DNA of 60,625 nucleotides. It comes from Desulfonatronovibrio sp. (GTDB lineage Bacteria > Desulfobacterota > Desulfovibrionia > Desulfovibrionales > Desulfonatronovibrionaceae). A program made the translations under genes and the position numbers. The stretch is from the NCBI GenBank assembly GCA_003566455.1, contig PXDF01000101.1, positions 1 through 60,625 on the forward strand, read 5' to 3'. The notes under the pieces are model-generated. The model did no database searches and was not told the origin of the DNA. It was given only the letters and a program-made list of their open reading frames with translations. Of this stretch, positions 27,739 to 36,902 are shown piece by piece (the stretch's first letter is position 1; the number at the start of each line of letters is the position of its first letter).

Positions 27739-28053
27739 TCATTTTTTGTCGTCTTCAATATCTTTCTTAAATATGGACTTAGCTTCACCATATTTTTCTT
27801 TTAACGCTTCCCAAGATGATTCAACACCGTATTTGAGGCCTTCCCACGAGGTTTCTTCTGCTTCCTTCATATCCGCAATCTTTTCTTCAAGATTCTTGCG
27901 TCTTGTGGACAATGTTTCCATCCATTTCTTGTACTCGGCTTTTTTTTCCTCTTTCACCCGGCCTGCCTTTTGTGCCAGATCGCTTATTTCAGTGTTCCAT
28001 TCATCAATCTTTGCCTTTAGTTTGTTTATGTATTCTTGTCTTTTTTCACTCAT
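27739..28053 (-). CDS. Coiled-coil protein, sll1863-like
   Basis: A 104-residue, highly charged, almost entirely helical protein (KLKAKIDEWNTEISDLAQK, RRKNLEEKIADMKE) ending in a pattern with conserved tryptophans SWEGLKYGVESSWEALKEKY. This layout matches small coiled-coil proteins found in stress loci, such as the cyanobacterial sll1863 type. ATG 28053 is preferred: AAGGAGG lies 8 bases upstream, whereas the alternative ATG 28059 is only 2 bases from it. The function is unknown. It is flanked by a BON-domain gene and a DksA-like gene on the same strand. Confidence 0.8.
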   Translation of the reverse strand: MSEKRQEYINKLKAKIDEWNTEISDLAQKAGRVKEEKKAEYKKWMETLSTRRKNLEEKIADMKEAEETSWEGLKYGVESSWEALKEKYGEAKSIFKKDIEDDKK

Positions 28054-28151
28054 GATCATGTCCTCCTTAAATAATATAAGTAATGTTTCATCTGTTTATC
28101 AGAAAATAAGGGCAGTCCTATATTTTGTTCTTCTCATCCTTGCAGCTGGGG

Positions 28152-28574
28152 TTAATCTACACTGATCTTTGATACCACCTCGCGAACCCCTTCAGTTTCC
28201 AGGGCCAGTGCAGTGGCTCTGCCCACGTGTTGAGGGGACCCCACATTACCTGTAAGTGTTACTCTGCCTTCTGAAGTCGATACTGAAATATCGAATATGG
28301 ACAACTCAGGATCTGTGGCCATTTTTGCTTCAACAGTGGCGGTTATGCGCAGATCATGAGCCGTATCAACAGCCTCATCACTTATCTCACGTGCTTTGCG
28401 GCGCACCACTTGACCATGCTCGGCCAGCTCCTGCAAAATATCATCAGCCCGCAATTCAAAAGCTTCCATTCTGGCCTCCAGACCGTCATCTTCGGGCTGG
28501 TCCGTGGTCAAAAAAAGAACCGCTCCAGCGCCGATAATAATGCCGATAAGCAATAAAATAATAATTCTCATCAT
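28152..28574 (-). CDS. BON-domain protein with N-terminal membrane anchor
   Basis: A 140-residue protein that begins with a single hydrophobic helix (MMRIIILLLIGIIIGAGAV), continues with a charged helical linker, and ends with a BON domain (about 78-140: DLRITATVEAKM, VTLTGNVGSPQHVGRAT, GVREVVSKISV). BON domains bind phospholipid and occur in periplasmic stress proteins such as OsmY. AAAGGAG lies before the ATG pair. Together with the coiled-coil and DksA-like genes downstream it forms a small envelope-stress-like set; that reading is an inference from family membership. Confidence 0.9.
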   Translation of the reverse strand: MMRIIILLLIGIIIGAGAVLFLTTDQPEDDGLEARMEAFELRADDILQELAEHGQVVRRKAREISDEAVDTAHDLRITATVEAKMATDPELSIFDISVSTSEGRVTLTGNVGSPQHVGRATALALETEGVREVVSKISVD

Positions 28575-28814
28575 ACTTCTCCTTTAGTTAAAGGTTATCA
28601 ATTTTTAGAAAAAAAGGACTACAACCATCCCATACCGGTGGCCAGTCCCGCAGAATCAGCAGCAGGCCACTCCAGCTGACTGCAATCTTTATCAGGAGTT
28701 CAGTATTTCGGGAGTGACGAACACAGGCAATCCCTGAACACTTTACTCTTTTCGCGAAACTTTTTTAATTTATGAATTTCTGCCATTATGGCTCACCTGA
28801 TTCTCATGCATTTA

Positions 28815-29567
28815 TCAACCAAGGCTGCGAACGTCCCATACTCCCGCATGCAGTCTCTGCAGACCGGATGACATAAGATCCACCAGCGCTGATGCTGATT
28901 CTTCAGGAGATATGAGCATGCCTTTTTCCTTCCATGATCTGAATACTTTCTGGACTTCCCGGGCCGCTCCGCCTTTGGATTCCCTGGCCTGTTTCTGCAT
29001 CCTGGTTTCTACAATGCCCGGCCGGTACACAAAGGTGGTAATTTCCGGGGCCTCTGCTGCGAGCTGGTTCGCCAGGTGTTCTTCAGCAGCTTTGGCTGCA
29101 CAATATGCAGCTATGCCGGGTTGGGTTTTTTCAGCCGCACCGGAGCCGAAAAAAACCGCAAGACCCTGTTTCTGTTTCAAAAGAACGGGAATACATAAGC
29201 GGACAAGAAGAAACGCGGCATAAACATTAGCCTGAAAAATAGTCTGGAAATCATGTTCATCCAGCTCCCAAATATAGGGACCGGGATGAAGCACCCCTGC
29301 GGCATGAATAAAACCGAAAAAATTGCCCATGGCCTGACCTTTTTCAACCATGGTCTCAACTGTTCTGGACTTGGAAACATCACCTGTCACGTATTCAGCT
29401 GATATGCCGGCATCCAGGCATTGTTCCCAGGTTTCCCTGAGCGGATCTTCGCTGCGCGCATTAATTACAAGGTTTACTTTTTCCCTGGCTAACTTCAGGG
29501 CCAGAGCTTTTCCTATGCCCATTGAAGCGCCGCTCAAAAGCAGGGTTTTTCCTTGAAGTTCATGCAT
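28815..29567 (-). CDS. SDR-family NAD(P)-dependent oxidoreductase
   Basis: A 250-residue classical short-chain dehydrogenase. It shows the cofactor motif SGASMGIGKA (TGxxxGxG type), an NAG-equivalent region HAAGVLH, and the catalytic Tyr-Lys pair in AAYCAAKAA, with a Ser in GSGAAE upstream. GGAGG precedes the ATG. The substrate is not predictable. It lies between the BON-domain gene and ppsA but with gaps of over 100 bases on both sides, so it may be transcribed alone. Confidence 0.9.
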   Translation of the reverse strand: MHELQGKTLLLSGASMGIGKALALKLAREKVNLVINARSEDPLRETWEQCLDAGISAEYVTGDVSKSRTVETMVEKGQAMGNFFGFIHAAGVLHPGPYIWELDEHDFQTIFQANVYAAFLLVRLCIPVLLKQKQGLAVFFGSGAAEKTQPGIAAYCAAKAAEEHLANQLAAEAPEITTFVYRPGIVETRMQKQARESKGGAAREVQKVFRSWKEKGMLISPEESASALVDLMSSGLQRLHAGVWDVRSLG

Positions 29568-29676
29568 GGTATTCCTCCAGCTGTTTCATGTTTATTGCGG
29601 GCTGACCTGACAAAATGGTGAATAGATACAATATGGACACTAATTGAGTACTCTTTCAGCACTGTTGATGCCTGAT

Positions 29677-32079
29677 TCATGATCCCTGATCATTGCTTTC
29701 CAGTTCAGCCAGCCGTTCAATAACCCTGATCACGCTGTCCGGCTGCAGGGAAATGGAATCGATTCCCTCTTTAACCAGAAAGGCGGCGAATTCACTGTCA
29801 TTGCTGGGCGCTTCTCCACAGATGCCTACCTTGCTTCCGGCCTTGTGCGCGGTTTCAATGAGCATACTGATCATGCGCTTCACTGATTCTTCACTTTCAT
29901 CAAACAGATGAGCCAGCTTTTCCGAGTCACGGCTGATGCCCAGGACCAGCTGGGTCAGATCATTGGAACCGATGGAAAATCCGTCAAAACGACTGGCAAA
30001 AGCTTCCGCTTCAATAATATTGCTGGGAATCTCAGCCATAACATAAACCTCAAGATCCTGTTTCCCGCGCAAAAGCCCGTTTTCCGCAAGAACTTCAAGA
30101 ACCTTGTCAGCTTCAGCAGGGGTTCGGCAGAAAGGAATCATGATCACCACGTTGAAAAAGCCCATCTTCTCGCGCACCCTGCGGATTGCCCGGCATTCCA
30201 GGGCGAATCCGTCCCGGTATTCATCACTGTAGTAACGTGAGGCACCGCGCCATCCCAGCATGGGATTTTCCTCGTCAGGTTCAAACTGCCTGCCGCCGAT
30301 AAGATCGGCGTATTCATTGGTCTTGAAATCGCTCATGCGCACAATTACCGGGTGAGGATATCTGGAAGCGGCTATCACGGCTATGCCCCGGGCCAGAAGC
30401 TCCACAAAGTATTCTTCCTTGTCTTCATAACCGCGGGTCAGTTCCCTGATCCTGGACCTGACTTTTTTGTCTTTCAGCTTATCAAACCTGGTCAGGGCCA
30501 GGGGATGAATCTTGATCACATTGTTGATCAGGTATTCCATGCGGGCCAGTCCAACGCCACTGCAGGGCAGCTTCCACCAGCGCATGGCCGCTTCCGGAGC
30601 GCCGATATTAAGCATTATGCTTGTCTTGATGTCCGGCACCTGTTCAAGATCAAGATCCTTTTCTTCAAATTCAAGATGCCCTTCGTAGACATGCCCCTTG
30701 TCGCCCTCAGCACAGGAAACAGTTATTTTCTGATCTTCCTTGAGAATTTTGGTGGCATCCCCGGCTCCGACTATAGCCGGGATGCCCATTTCTCTGCTGA
30801 CTATGGCCGCGTGAGAGGTTCTCCCGCCCAGCTCTGTAACAATGGCCGAAGCCTTCTTCATTATGGGAACCCAGTCCGGATCGGTCATGGTGGTTACCAG
30901 AATGGAACCTTTTCTGAACTTGTCAATCTGATCAGCGCTTTTAATCACCCCGGCTTTTCCCACCGCAATGCTCTGACCAATGCTCAAACCGGTTAAGAGG
31001 CGCTTTCCCTGCTCCAGAAGCCTGTAAGTCTTGAGAGTGGCGGCAGCTTTCTGGGAATGCACTGTCTCAGGCCGGGCCTGGACAATATAAATGCGGTCCT
31101 CTTCTCCATCCTTGGCCCATTCAATATCCATGGGTCTCTCATAATGATCCTCAATCGCTGTGCTCCAGCGGGCAAGCTGCATGATTTCACCGTCTGTCAG
31201 AACAAACGAGGCCCGTTCCTTGCCTGTGGTTTTTATATTTTTGGTTGGATTCTTGCCCCTGTCCGCGTAAACCATCTTTTTTTCTTTGGAACCCAGTGTC
31301 TTTTCAATTATGGGTTCAATATCCTTCTTTTCAAGAAACGGTTTAAAAACCGTGTACTGATCAGGATTGACAGTTCCCTGGACAACGTTTTCGCCAAGCC
31401 CCCACGCGGCATTGATGAGAACCACATCAGGAAATCCCGAATCCGTATCCAGGGTGAACAATACTCCGGAACCGGCCAGATCGGACCTGACCATCTTCTG
31501 AATGCCCACGGACAAAGCAACGTTCATGTGCTTGAAGTTATTTTCTTCGCGGTAGGCTATGGCTCTGTCTGTAAACAGGGACGCAAAGCATTTTTTGCAG
31601 ACCTGGGTCAAATGATCCTCACCGGTAATATTCAGAAAAGACTCCTGCTGACCGGCAAAGCTGGCCTCAGGCATGTCTTCGGCTGTGGCGCTGGAACGTA
31701 CAGCCACATCGGCAGCGTCCGCGTTATAGCGTTTACTTAATTCCACGTAAGCTTCCCTGATATCCCGGGCTACTTCTTCAGGCATGTTTCCGTCATTGAA
31801 CAGCTTGCGGATGGCTTTGCCTGTTTCCTTGAGGGACTTCTTGTCCTTCTGGTAATCATCAAGCATCCGGTTGAGTTTTTCCTCTATCTTGTTTTCATCA
31901 ATAAACTTCCAGTATGCTTTCGTTGTTGTGGCAAACCCGTCAGGAACGCGAATATTTCTGTTTTTCAAGGTCTTGATCATTTCACCCAGGGAAGCGTTTT
32001 TACCTCCAACAATGGACAGATCATCAGAGCTCAGATTTTCAAACCACAACACGAATTTTTCCTGTTTACTGTTATTCAT
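29677..32079 (-). CDS. ppsA: Phosphoenolpyruvate synthase (pyruvate, water dikinase)
   Basis: An 800-residue PEP synthase that converts pyruvate and ATP to PEP, AMP and phosphate for gluconeogenesis. The N-terminal ATP-grasp domain has GGKNASLGEM and RSSATAEDMPEASFAGQQ; the swivelling domain has the phosphohistidine motif GGRTSHAAIVSREMGIPAIVG; the C-terminal TIM barrel ends with GICGEAPSN carrying the catalytic Cys. The domain order and length are normal. A GGGGGTGG site is upstream of the ATG. The role fits an anaerobe growing on C1 to C3 compounds. Confidence 0.97.
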   Translation of the reverse strand: MNNSKQEKFVLWFENLSSDDLSIVGGKNASLGEMIKTLKNRNIRVPDGFATTTKAYWKFIDENKIEEKLNRMLDDYQKDKKSLKETGKAIRKLFNDGNMPEEVARDIREAYVELSKRYNADAADVAVRSSATAEDMPEASFAGQQESFLNITGEDHLTQVCKKCFASLFTDRAIAYREENNFKHMNVALSVGIQKMVRSDLAGSGVLFTLDTDSGFPDVVLINAAWGLGENVVQGTVNPDQYTVFKPFLEKKDIEPIIEKTLGSKEKKMVYADRGKNPTKNIKTTGKERASFVLTDGEIMQLARWSTAIEDHYERPMDIEWAKDGEEDRIYIVQARPETVHSQKAAATLKTYRLLEQGKRLLTGLSIGQSIAVGKAGVIKSADQIDKFRKGSILVTTMTDPDWVPIMKKASAIVTELGGRTSHAAIVSREMGIPAIVGAGDATKILKEDQKITVSCAEGDKGHVYEGHLEFEEKDLDLEQVPDIKTSIMLNIGAPEAAMRWWKLPCSGVGLARMEYLINNVIKIHPLALTRFDKLKDKKVRSRIRELTRGYEDKEEYFVELLARGIAVIAASRYPHPVIVRMSDFKTNEYADLIGGRQFEPDEENPMLGWRGASRYYSDEYRDGFALECRAIRRVREKMGFFNVVIMIPFCRTPAEADKVLEVLAENGLLRGKQDLEVYVMAEIPSNIIEAEAFASRFDGFSIGSNDLTQLVLGISRDSEKLAHLFDESEESVKRMISMLIETAHKAGSKVGICGEAPSNDSEFAAFLVKEGIDSISLQPDSVIRVIERLAELESNDQGS

Positions 32080-32655
32080 AGTAGTTCCACCCCCTGCGGA
32101 GAGTTGCGCTTCTTTTATCCATTTTTTTGAAATCTTTTCTGAATCAGGGTTTGCCCCCCTGAAATTTCAGGCGCTGCTTTTTTCTGCTCAGATTGTAAAA
32201 ACACGCTGTTATGCTTTTATAAAATTGTTTTTAATAAAAAAGCTAAGCCGCAGGAGAGCAGCGTCAAGTACTGTCTGCAGATTAATGAGGTATGCATGTT
32301 CCGCCCATTGCATTCAAGGCGATACTATGCATTCAGTGAAAGAAAGGGTAATGAAGATTATTAAATAAAGGGATGTCTCCAAATTGGATGCTGGCTATTG
32401 ACTGATATGAACAACAAACGATTATGACGGCAGAATTAGCCATGAAATATTGGTGGAGGCTGATAAACCTAACGATGGGCACCAGATGGACCAGCCTAAT
32501 GTTTGAATTTTTCTCTTACAGCCTGCCTTAACTCCTTGTCCGGTTTGGGGGGAACTTCACATGACCCAAAGTTAATAGATTATTAACTTTGGGTCATGAC
32601 TAGAACAGCGATGGAAAAATCGCTAGAAGCAGAAGTGGCTTCAACTTGTGGACAT
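32080..32655. other. Intergenic stretch between ppsA and the DsrC-like gene
   Basis: The 576 bases upstream of ppsA carry its leader and the palindrome at 32560-32598. I find no supported ORF, tRNA or copy of repeat families A or B. Confidence 0.5.
32560..32598. repeat. 39-bp palindrome downstream of the DsrC-like gene
   Basis: CATGACCCAAAGTTAAT pairs perfectly with ATTAACTTTGGGTCATG around a 5-base loop. It lies about 60 bases beyond the stop of the minus-strand DsrC-like gene. No T run follows on either strand, so it is not a typical intrinsic terminator. It resembles in style the other long intergenic palindromes of this window but shares no sequence with them. Confidence 0.8.
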
Positions 32656-33018
32656 TTATGCAGCGGAAATTAATTTATACACCTTATGAGCGTCATCATG
32701 GGATTCAGAATAAAAGGTGCCTGGCTTGGGCAAACCAGCTGCTTTCCATGCCAGGAGAGGATCCAGAAATTTTTCCTGCACACACTCCCTGGGCTGATCC
32801 AGTCTCTTGCACACCGACCTCAATACAGGAAAAGCATTGAATTTTTGGTAGTAACTGCGCATAAACCCTAAAATTTCCAATGTTTCCTTATCAAGTTCCG
32901 GGCCATTTGAATTCTTTAAAATGGCCTGGGCTACATCTTCATCCCATTCATCCTGGTTGACCAAAAATCCTTCTTCATCAACTTCAATCTCTTTGTTCTT
33001 GATGTTTAACTTAGGCAT
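32656..33018 (-). CDS. DsrC/TusE/DsvC-family protein lacking the C-terminal cysteines
   Basis: A 120-residue protein that begins MPKLNIKNKEIEVDEEGFL and continues with DEWDEDVAQAIL, a pattern diagnostic for the family. In true DsrC the C-terminal arm ends with two redox cysteines (CysB in the segment before GLPKP and CysA in the final GCV), which carry sulfur between DsrAB and the membrane. Here the arm reads LLAWKAAGLPKPGTFYSESH and goes on to KLISAA with no Cys. Two other Cys occur earlier (VCKRLDQPREC). It is therefore more likely a regulatory or structural paralogue than a sulfur-transfer protein. AAAGGAG lies upstream. Confidence 0.88.
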   Translation of the reverse strand: MPKLNIKNKEIEVDEEGFLVNQDEWDEDVAQAILKNSNGPELDKETLEILGFMRSYYQKFNAFPVLRSVCKRLDQPRECVQEKFLDPLLAWKAAGLPKPGTFYSESHDDAHKVYKLISAA

Positions 33019-33329
33019 GTTCCTTAACTCCTTTAAAAAGAAATAGGGTTAATATCACAGAAAAAGTTATCTTTAAATGTCTGATTAAAAAGGTAATTAA
33101 TACAATCAAGTTGTCAAGTGTTTCCTGAAAAAACCTCGATCCTGCTAATTTTAACTGCTGCATTTGATCCAATGGCAACAAAAGTCAGTGCACTTCGCAA
33201 AAATTGCAATATTATGTTGAGATTCTTGAAAAACATATTGTTGGGCTGCTTTTGAAGGGTAGCCGGAGGCTCAGTTCTTGAGTTATTATCAGGACTATAC
33301 CTGAAAAAAAAGCATATTAACGGGATTCA

Positions 33330-33381
33330 CATCCGGTCCGCCGCATGAAAAAATTTTTTCTTCCGGGCGACTGACCGGATG
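33330..33381. terminator. Hairpin downstream of the histidine-rich protein gene
   Basis: CATCCGGTC and GACCGGATG form a 9-bp outer stem, and a nested GAAAAAA/TTTTTTC lies inside the loop. It begins 12 bases beyond the stop of the minus-strand gene. The gap 33019-33392 otherwise contains only the AT-rich leader of the DsrC-like gene. Confidence 0.5.
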
Positions 33382-33392
33382 GTCCTGGACTG

Positions 33393-33659
33393 CTAATGAG
33401 TGTGATCGTCATGTGGTACCCTGGCGTGGTCCGGGTGGTCGTGTTCGTGGGGTCCGTGCTCCTTGTCGTGCGTGTGGTCGTGTATTCCTTCCGGTCCGGA
33501 ATGGTCATGGGCATGCTGGTGTTCGTGCAAGTGTTCGTGCTCGTGGACATGCGCATGCTTGTGCACATGTCTGCCAATGCCGGGATGCTCGTGTTCGTGT
33601 TCATGTTCATGGGTGTGCTCATGAGTGTGAACGTGCTTATGTTCATGATTTCCTTTCAT
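33393..33659 (-). CDS. Histidine-rich putative metal-binding protein
   Basis: An 88-residue protein with 34 histidines (39%), mostly in alternating His-Glu, His-Val and His-Asp pairs (HTHEHTHEHEHEHEH), and no Cys. ATG 33659 is used because AAAGGAGG lies 6 bases upstream; the frame extends 24 bases further without a better start. There is no signal peptide. Such sequences buffer or store Ni2+, Zn2+ or Cu2+, as in nickel chaperones; no hydrogenase or transport gene is beside it. The opposite-strand frames, rich in Val and Met, are consequences of this repeat-like composition. Confidence 0.82.
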   Translation of the reverse strand: MKGNHEHKHVHTHEHTHEHEHEHEHPGIGRHVHKHAHVHEHEHLHEHQHAHDHSGPEGIHDHTHDKEHGPHEHDHPDHARVPHDDHTH

Positions 33660-33774
33660 AATGCCTCCTTTCTTAAATTCCACTTATCAAGAAATGTTTA
33701 AGCCGCGACAGCCAAAAGTCAAGATGGCACATTGGTGCTGACTGATTATCTTAGCGTGCATCAGGGTCTTGATA

Positions 33775-35187
33775 TCAGGTGGAGGTAAGCTCAGAATCAA
33801 GCCTTCGGTAAAGAGTTCTTCTGTTGATTCCCAGGATAGCCGCTGCCTTTCGTTTGTTGCCGCCAGTAATTTTAAGAATCCTTTTTATATAATCCTGCTC
33901 AACCTGTAACAGTGTAGGCAGGGTTTGATTCTGGTAAGCATCGAAAATATTATCTTCGGAATTAAGGTCTGGGATGGATGACTGTTCCCTGATTCTGGCC
34001 GGCAGGTGTTCGGGCAGGATTATCTTCCCGTCGCAAAAGGTCACAGCCCGTTCAATGGCGTTTTTCAGTTCGCGAACATTTCCGGGAAATGGATATTTTT
34101 TAAGCAGGTTCAAGGTTTTTTTGTCAAAACCGTGAATTTTTCTGCCTGCCTGGATGCTGCACTTGCACAGGAAACGACCGGCCAGAAGCTCAAGGTCGTC
34201 TTCTCTATCCCTCAGTGGAGGTATTTTCAGGGAAAAAGTTTCCAGTCTGAAGAAAAGGTCCTGGCGAAAGTTACCCTGATTCACTTCTTTTTCAATATCC
34301 TGATGAGTAGCAGCCACTACGCGCACATTTACCTGCTCCTCTTGATCCGCCCCCACCGGGCGCACCTTGCCGTCCTGAAGCATTCTCAAGAGCTTGACCT
34401 GTAGAGCCAGAGACATTTCCGAAATTTCATCAAGAAGCAGGGTGCCGTCTTTTGCTTCCGCGAAGAGACCCCGCCTTGATTTCCCAGCGCCGGTAAATGC
34501 CCCGGCTTTGTGCCCGAAAAATTCGCTTTCCAGAAGATGTTCAGGAATTCCAGCGCAATTCACCGCCAGGAATGATCCTTTATGGTTAATGCTCAATCTG
34601 TGTATGGCTCTGGCCACCAGTTCCTTACCCGTGCCTGATTCCCCGAGGATCAGAACCGGTCCTTCAGCCCTGGCAACTCTGGCAATCTGATTGAAAAGGT
34701 CGCGCATTGGACGGCTTTGACCGATAATCCCCTCAAAACCATCCTCATTCAGAAGGTTCTTTATCCGGCTGATTTCATGGCGAAGATTTCTGTTCCTGAG
34801 GATTCGATTGACACAGATCATGAAATGATCCAGGTCTAGAGGTTTGGTCAAAAAATCCTCAGCTCCGGCCTTGAGGGTATCCACAGCCTTGGAAATAGTG
34901 CCAAATGCCGTAATTATCAGAAAGTCCGGCTGAGTTTCAGAAAATTCAGTCCCTACTTTTTTCAGAAATTCAAGCCCATCCATTCCTGGCAGGCGAAGAT
35001 CACTTACAATCAGGTCGGGAATCCATTGAGACATGACAGAAAATGCCTGTTCAGCGCTGCCCACCAGTCTGCAATGGAAATGATGATCCCTTACTTCCTG
35101 TTCCAGCAGTTTTCCCAGGGCCTGGTCATCTTCTATGATAAGTATCCGGCTGTCCGCTGTGTGTTGCTCTGACAAGGTCTCCTCCAT
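33775..35187 (-). CDS. Sigma-54-dependent response regulator (NtrC family)
   Basis: A 470-residue regulator: receiver domain (1-125) with acidic pocket IIEDD and probable phospho-acceptor Asp63 in VSDLRLPGMDG; AAA+ domain (about 145-380) with Walker A GESGTGKE, the sigma-54 contact loop GAFTGA and DEISEM; and a Fis-type HTH at the end (NKRKAAAILGINRRTLYRRL). Its ATG overlaps the stop of the kinase gene (TAATG), so the pair is co-translated. The likely target is the sigma-54 promoter at 36820, just beyond the kinase gene, which reads away from it. Confidence 0.96.
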   Translation of the reverse strand: MEETLSEQHTADSRILIIEDDQALGKLLEQEVRDHHFHCRLVGSAEQAFSVMSQWIPDLIVSDLRLPGMDGLEFLKKVGTEFSETQPDFLIITAFGTISKAVDTLKAGAEDFLTKPLDLDHFMICVNRILRNRNLRHEISRIKNLLNEDGFEGIIGQSRPMRDLFNQIARVARAEGPVLILGESGTGKELVARAIHRLSINHKGSFLAVNCAGIPEHLLESEFFGHKAGAFTGAGKSRRGLFAEAKDGTLLLDEISEMSLALQVKLLRMLQDGKVRPVGADQEEQVNVRVVAATHQDIEKEVNQGNFRQDLFFRLETFSLKIPPLRDREDDLELLAGRFLCKCSIQAGRKIHGFDKKTLNLLKKYPFPGNVRELKNAIERAVTFCDGKIILPEHLPARIREQSSIPDLNSEDNIFDAYQNQTLPTLLQVEQDYIKRILKITGGNKRKAAAILGINRRTLYRRLDSELTST

Positions 35188-36674
35188 TATTGATTCATGT
35201 CCAAAGGCAGTCTGATGCGGAAAAAGGCTCCTCCCAGGTCACTCTTCCCAAATTCTATCCGGCCGTTGTGATCCCGGACTATTCCGTGAACAACAGCCAG
35301 ACCCAGCCCGGTCCCGGTTCCCACCTGCTTGGTGGTAAAAAATGGTTCAAAGAGCCTGTCCTCGATGTCCCCTGGTATTCCTGGTCCATTGTCATCCACC
35401 TGAAAGCATGCCTGATCATGATCAATCCACCAGGAGAGAACTACTTTACCCGGGGAGGCCGACTGGATAGCGTTGCGCAACAGATTTACCAGTGCCTGTT
35501 CGATCCTGGTGGGATCAACCTTTATCATGGAGCTGTCCTCATCACCGCGAAATTCCAGTTCAACCCCCAGATTCTCAGCTTCCTCTGCGGCAGCAGATAA
35601 AGAAGAATGAGCCAGTCTGGCCGGTTGAGCCGGTTTTGTTCTGGTTCTGCTGTCGCGGCTGAAGTCCAGAAGCTGTCGGATAATGTATTCCATTCTGTCC
35701 ACTTCCCGGCGAATTTCCTTTAGGGTTTTGCTCAGGTTGGAACTCAGCTCTGGATCTCTGAGAGCCCTCTGGGCCTTGCCGCTGATCACACTTAAAGGAG
35801 TACCCAGTTCGTGGGCTATGCCTGCTGATAACTGTCCAATGGCTGCCAGCTTTTCCGACTGTCTCAGCTGGGCCTTTAATATTTCCTGTTTATTTCTTCT
35901 TTCTTTTAACTCTGTCCTGGCATTTTCCATGCTGTCCAGCATATGATTGAACCGCCGCCCGATTACCGCGATTTCCTTTGGTCCGTGAGGTTTAAATCGA
36001 TGGTCTGTATCTCCACCGGCCACCCTGGACATGCTGGTTATAAAGCTTGAAAAATATTTTCCAAGGGCTCTGTGATGCCCGTACAAAACCAGTAAAGTCA
36101 TCACCATAAGGCTCAATCCCAGCCATGTTGCTCCCTGAATCTTCATGGCTCTGATTTCGTTTTGGATGTCGCTTTCCCGTCTGGTCAGCTGGAGCAGGCC
36201 GTTTATGCGACCGCCCGAGTCGGTAAGGGGCACGAAATAAGAATAAACTTCTCTTCCGGCCACACGGCCGTATTCACCAATTTCTTTACCGTCCTCAGCC
36301 AGTTCGGTCAGCCTGTCCTTTTCAACATCCGGCCCTGTCCTTCCGGCTGTAGCTATTTGCCTGCCGCTGTGGTCGTAAACATAAGCGCTGTAAACCCTGC
36401 CTATGGAAAATGCAGATTCAAGAGCGCTGGAAACCGTTCCTACGCGACCCAGTTCCAGGGCGTGACTTAATGGAAGCTGTATGGCCCTTGCCACGAGCTC
36501 CAGATCCTTTTGCATGCGTTTTTCCATGTTTTGCTCCACCGCGTTCAGGGCCAGATAGCCGAAAGTCACTACTGCCAGTGCCAGAGGAGCAATCACGTAA
36601 ATCACAAGAGCCAGACGCAGGCTGAAATAGTTTGAAAAATAAGAAATATGCTTCATCATTTTCACTTCATGCAC
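35187..36674 (-). CDS. Membrane sensor histidine kinase (NtrB/ZraS-like)
   Basis: A 495-residue kinase: first membrane helix at about 18-44, a periplasmic sensing region of about 140 residues with a PAS/Cache-like beta pattern ([17 protein letters not shown]), a second helix at about 187-205, a HAMP-like linker, an H box [16 protein letters not shown], an N box [16 protein letters not shown] and [13 protein letters not shown]. The start may be ATG 36674 or an internal ATG 15-18 bases later. It is paired with the sigma-54 regulator downstream. The signal is probably an envelope or metal stress; the histidine-rich protein lies nearby on the same strand. Confidence 0.94.
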   Translation of the reverse strand: MHEVKMMKHISYFSNYFSLRLALVIYVIAPLALAVVTFGYLALNAVEQNMEKRMQKDLELVARAIQLPLSHALELGRVGTVSSALESAFSIGRVYSAYVYDHSGRQIATAGRTGPDVEKDRLTELAEDGKEIGEYGRVAGREVYSYFVPLTDSGGRINGLLQLTRRESDIQNEIRAMKIQGATWLGLSLMVMTLLVLYGHHRALGKYFSSFITSMSRVAGGDTDHRFKPHGPKEIAVIGRRFNHMLDSMENARTELKERRNKQEILKAQLRQSEKLAAIGQLSAGIAHELGTPLSVISGKAQRALRDPELSSNLSKTLKEIRREVDRMEYIIRQLLDFSRDSRTRTKPAQPARLAHSSLSAAAEEAENLGVELEFRGDEDSSMIKVDPTRIEQALVNLLRNAIQSASPGKVVLSWWIDHDQACFQVDDNGPGIPGDIEDRLFEPFFTTKQVGTGTGLGLAVVHGIVRDHNGRIEFGKSDLGGAFFRIRLPLDMNQ

Positions 36675-36819
36675 GATTATTTATTACCCATGTGACAAAA
36701 TTAAACATATTTTATGCCGATTTTCAAGGTCAAAAATCAATATAAAAAAGAAAGAAAACAATTCACCGCGGGCAACACACAGCGTGACCCTGCGCGGCCA
36801 GATTTTCTAAATTTTATTC

Positions 36820-36835
36820 TGGCACATCATATGCT
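36820..36835 (+). promoter_or_regulatory. Sigma-54 (-24/-12) promoter for the DUF4168 gene
   Basis: TGGCAC at 36820-36825 and ATGCT at 36831-36835 give GG and GC dinucleotides separated by exactly 10 bases, matching the TGGCAC-N5-TTGCW consensus with one mismatch. It reads toward the DUF4168 gene, whose ATG is at 36903, and away from the two-component genes. Confidence 0.75.
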
Positions 36836-36902
36836 TGATCAAGATCAATGCCGCTGGATGTGCAGTGGTAAAATTACAGAATTTTCATAGTTGGAGGTAT
36901 TT

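Noticed and set aside
33396-33701. Val/Met-rich membrane-like ORF opposite the His-rich gene
   Set aside because: It is the mirror of His codons on the other strand (CAT/CAC gives ATG/GTG); no ribosome-binding site.
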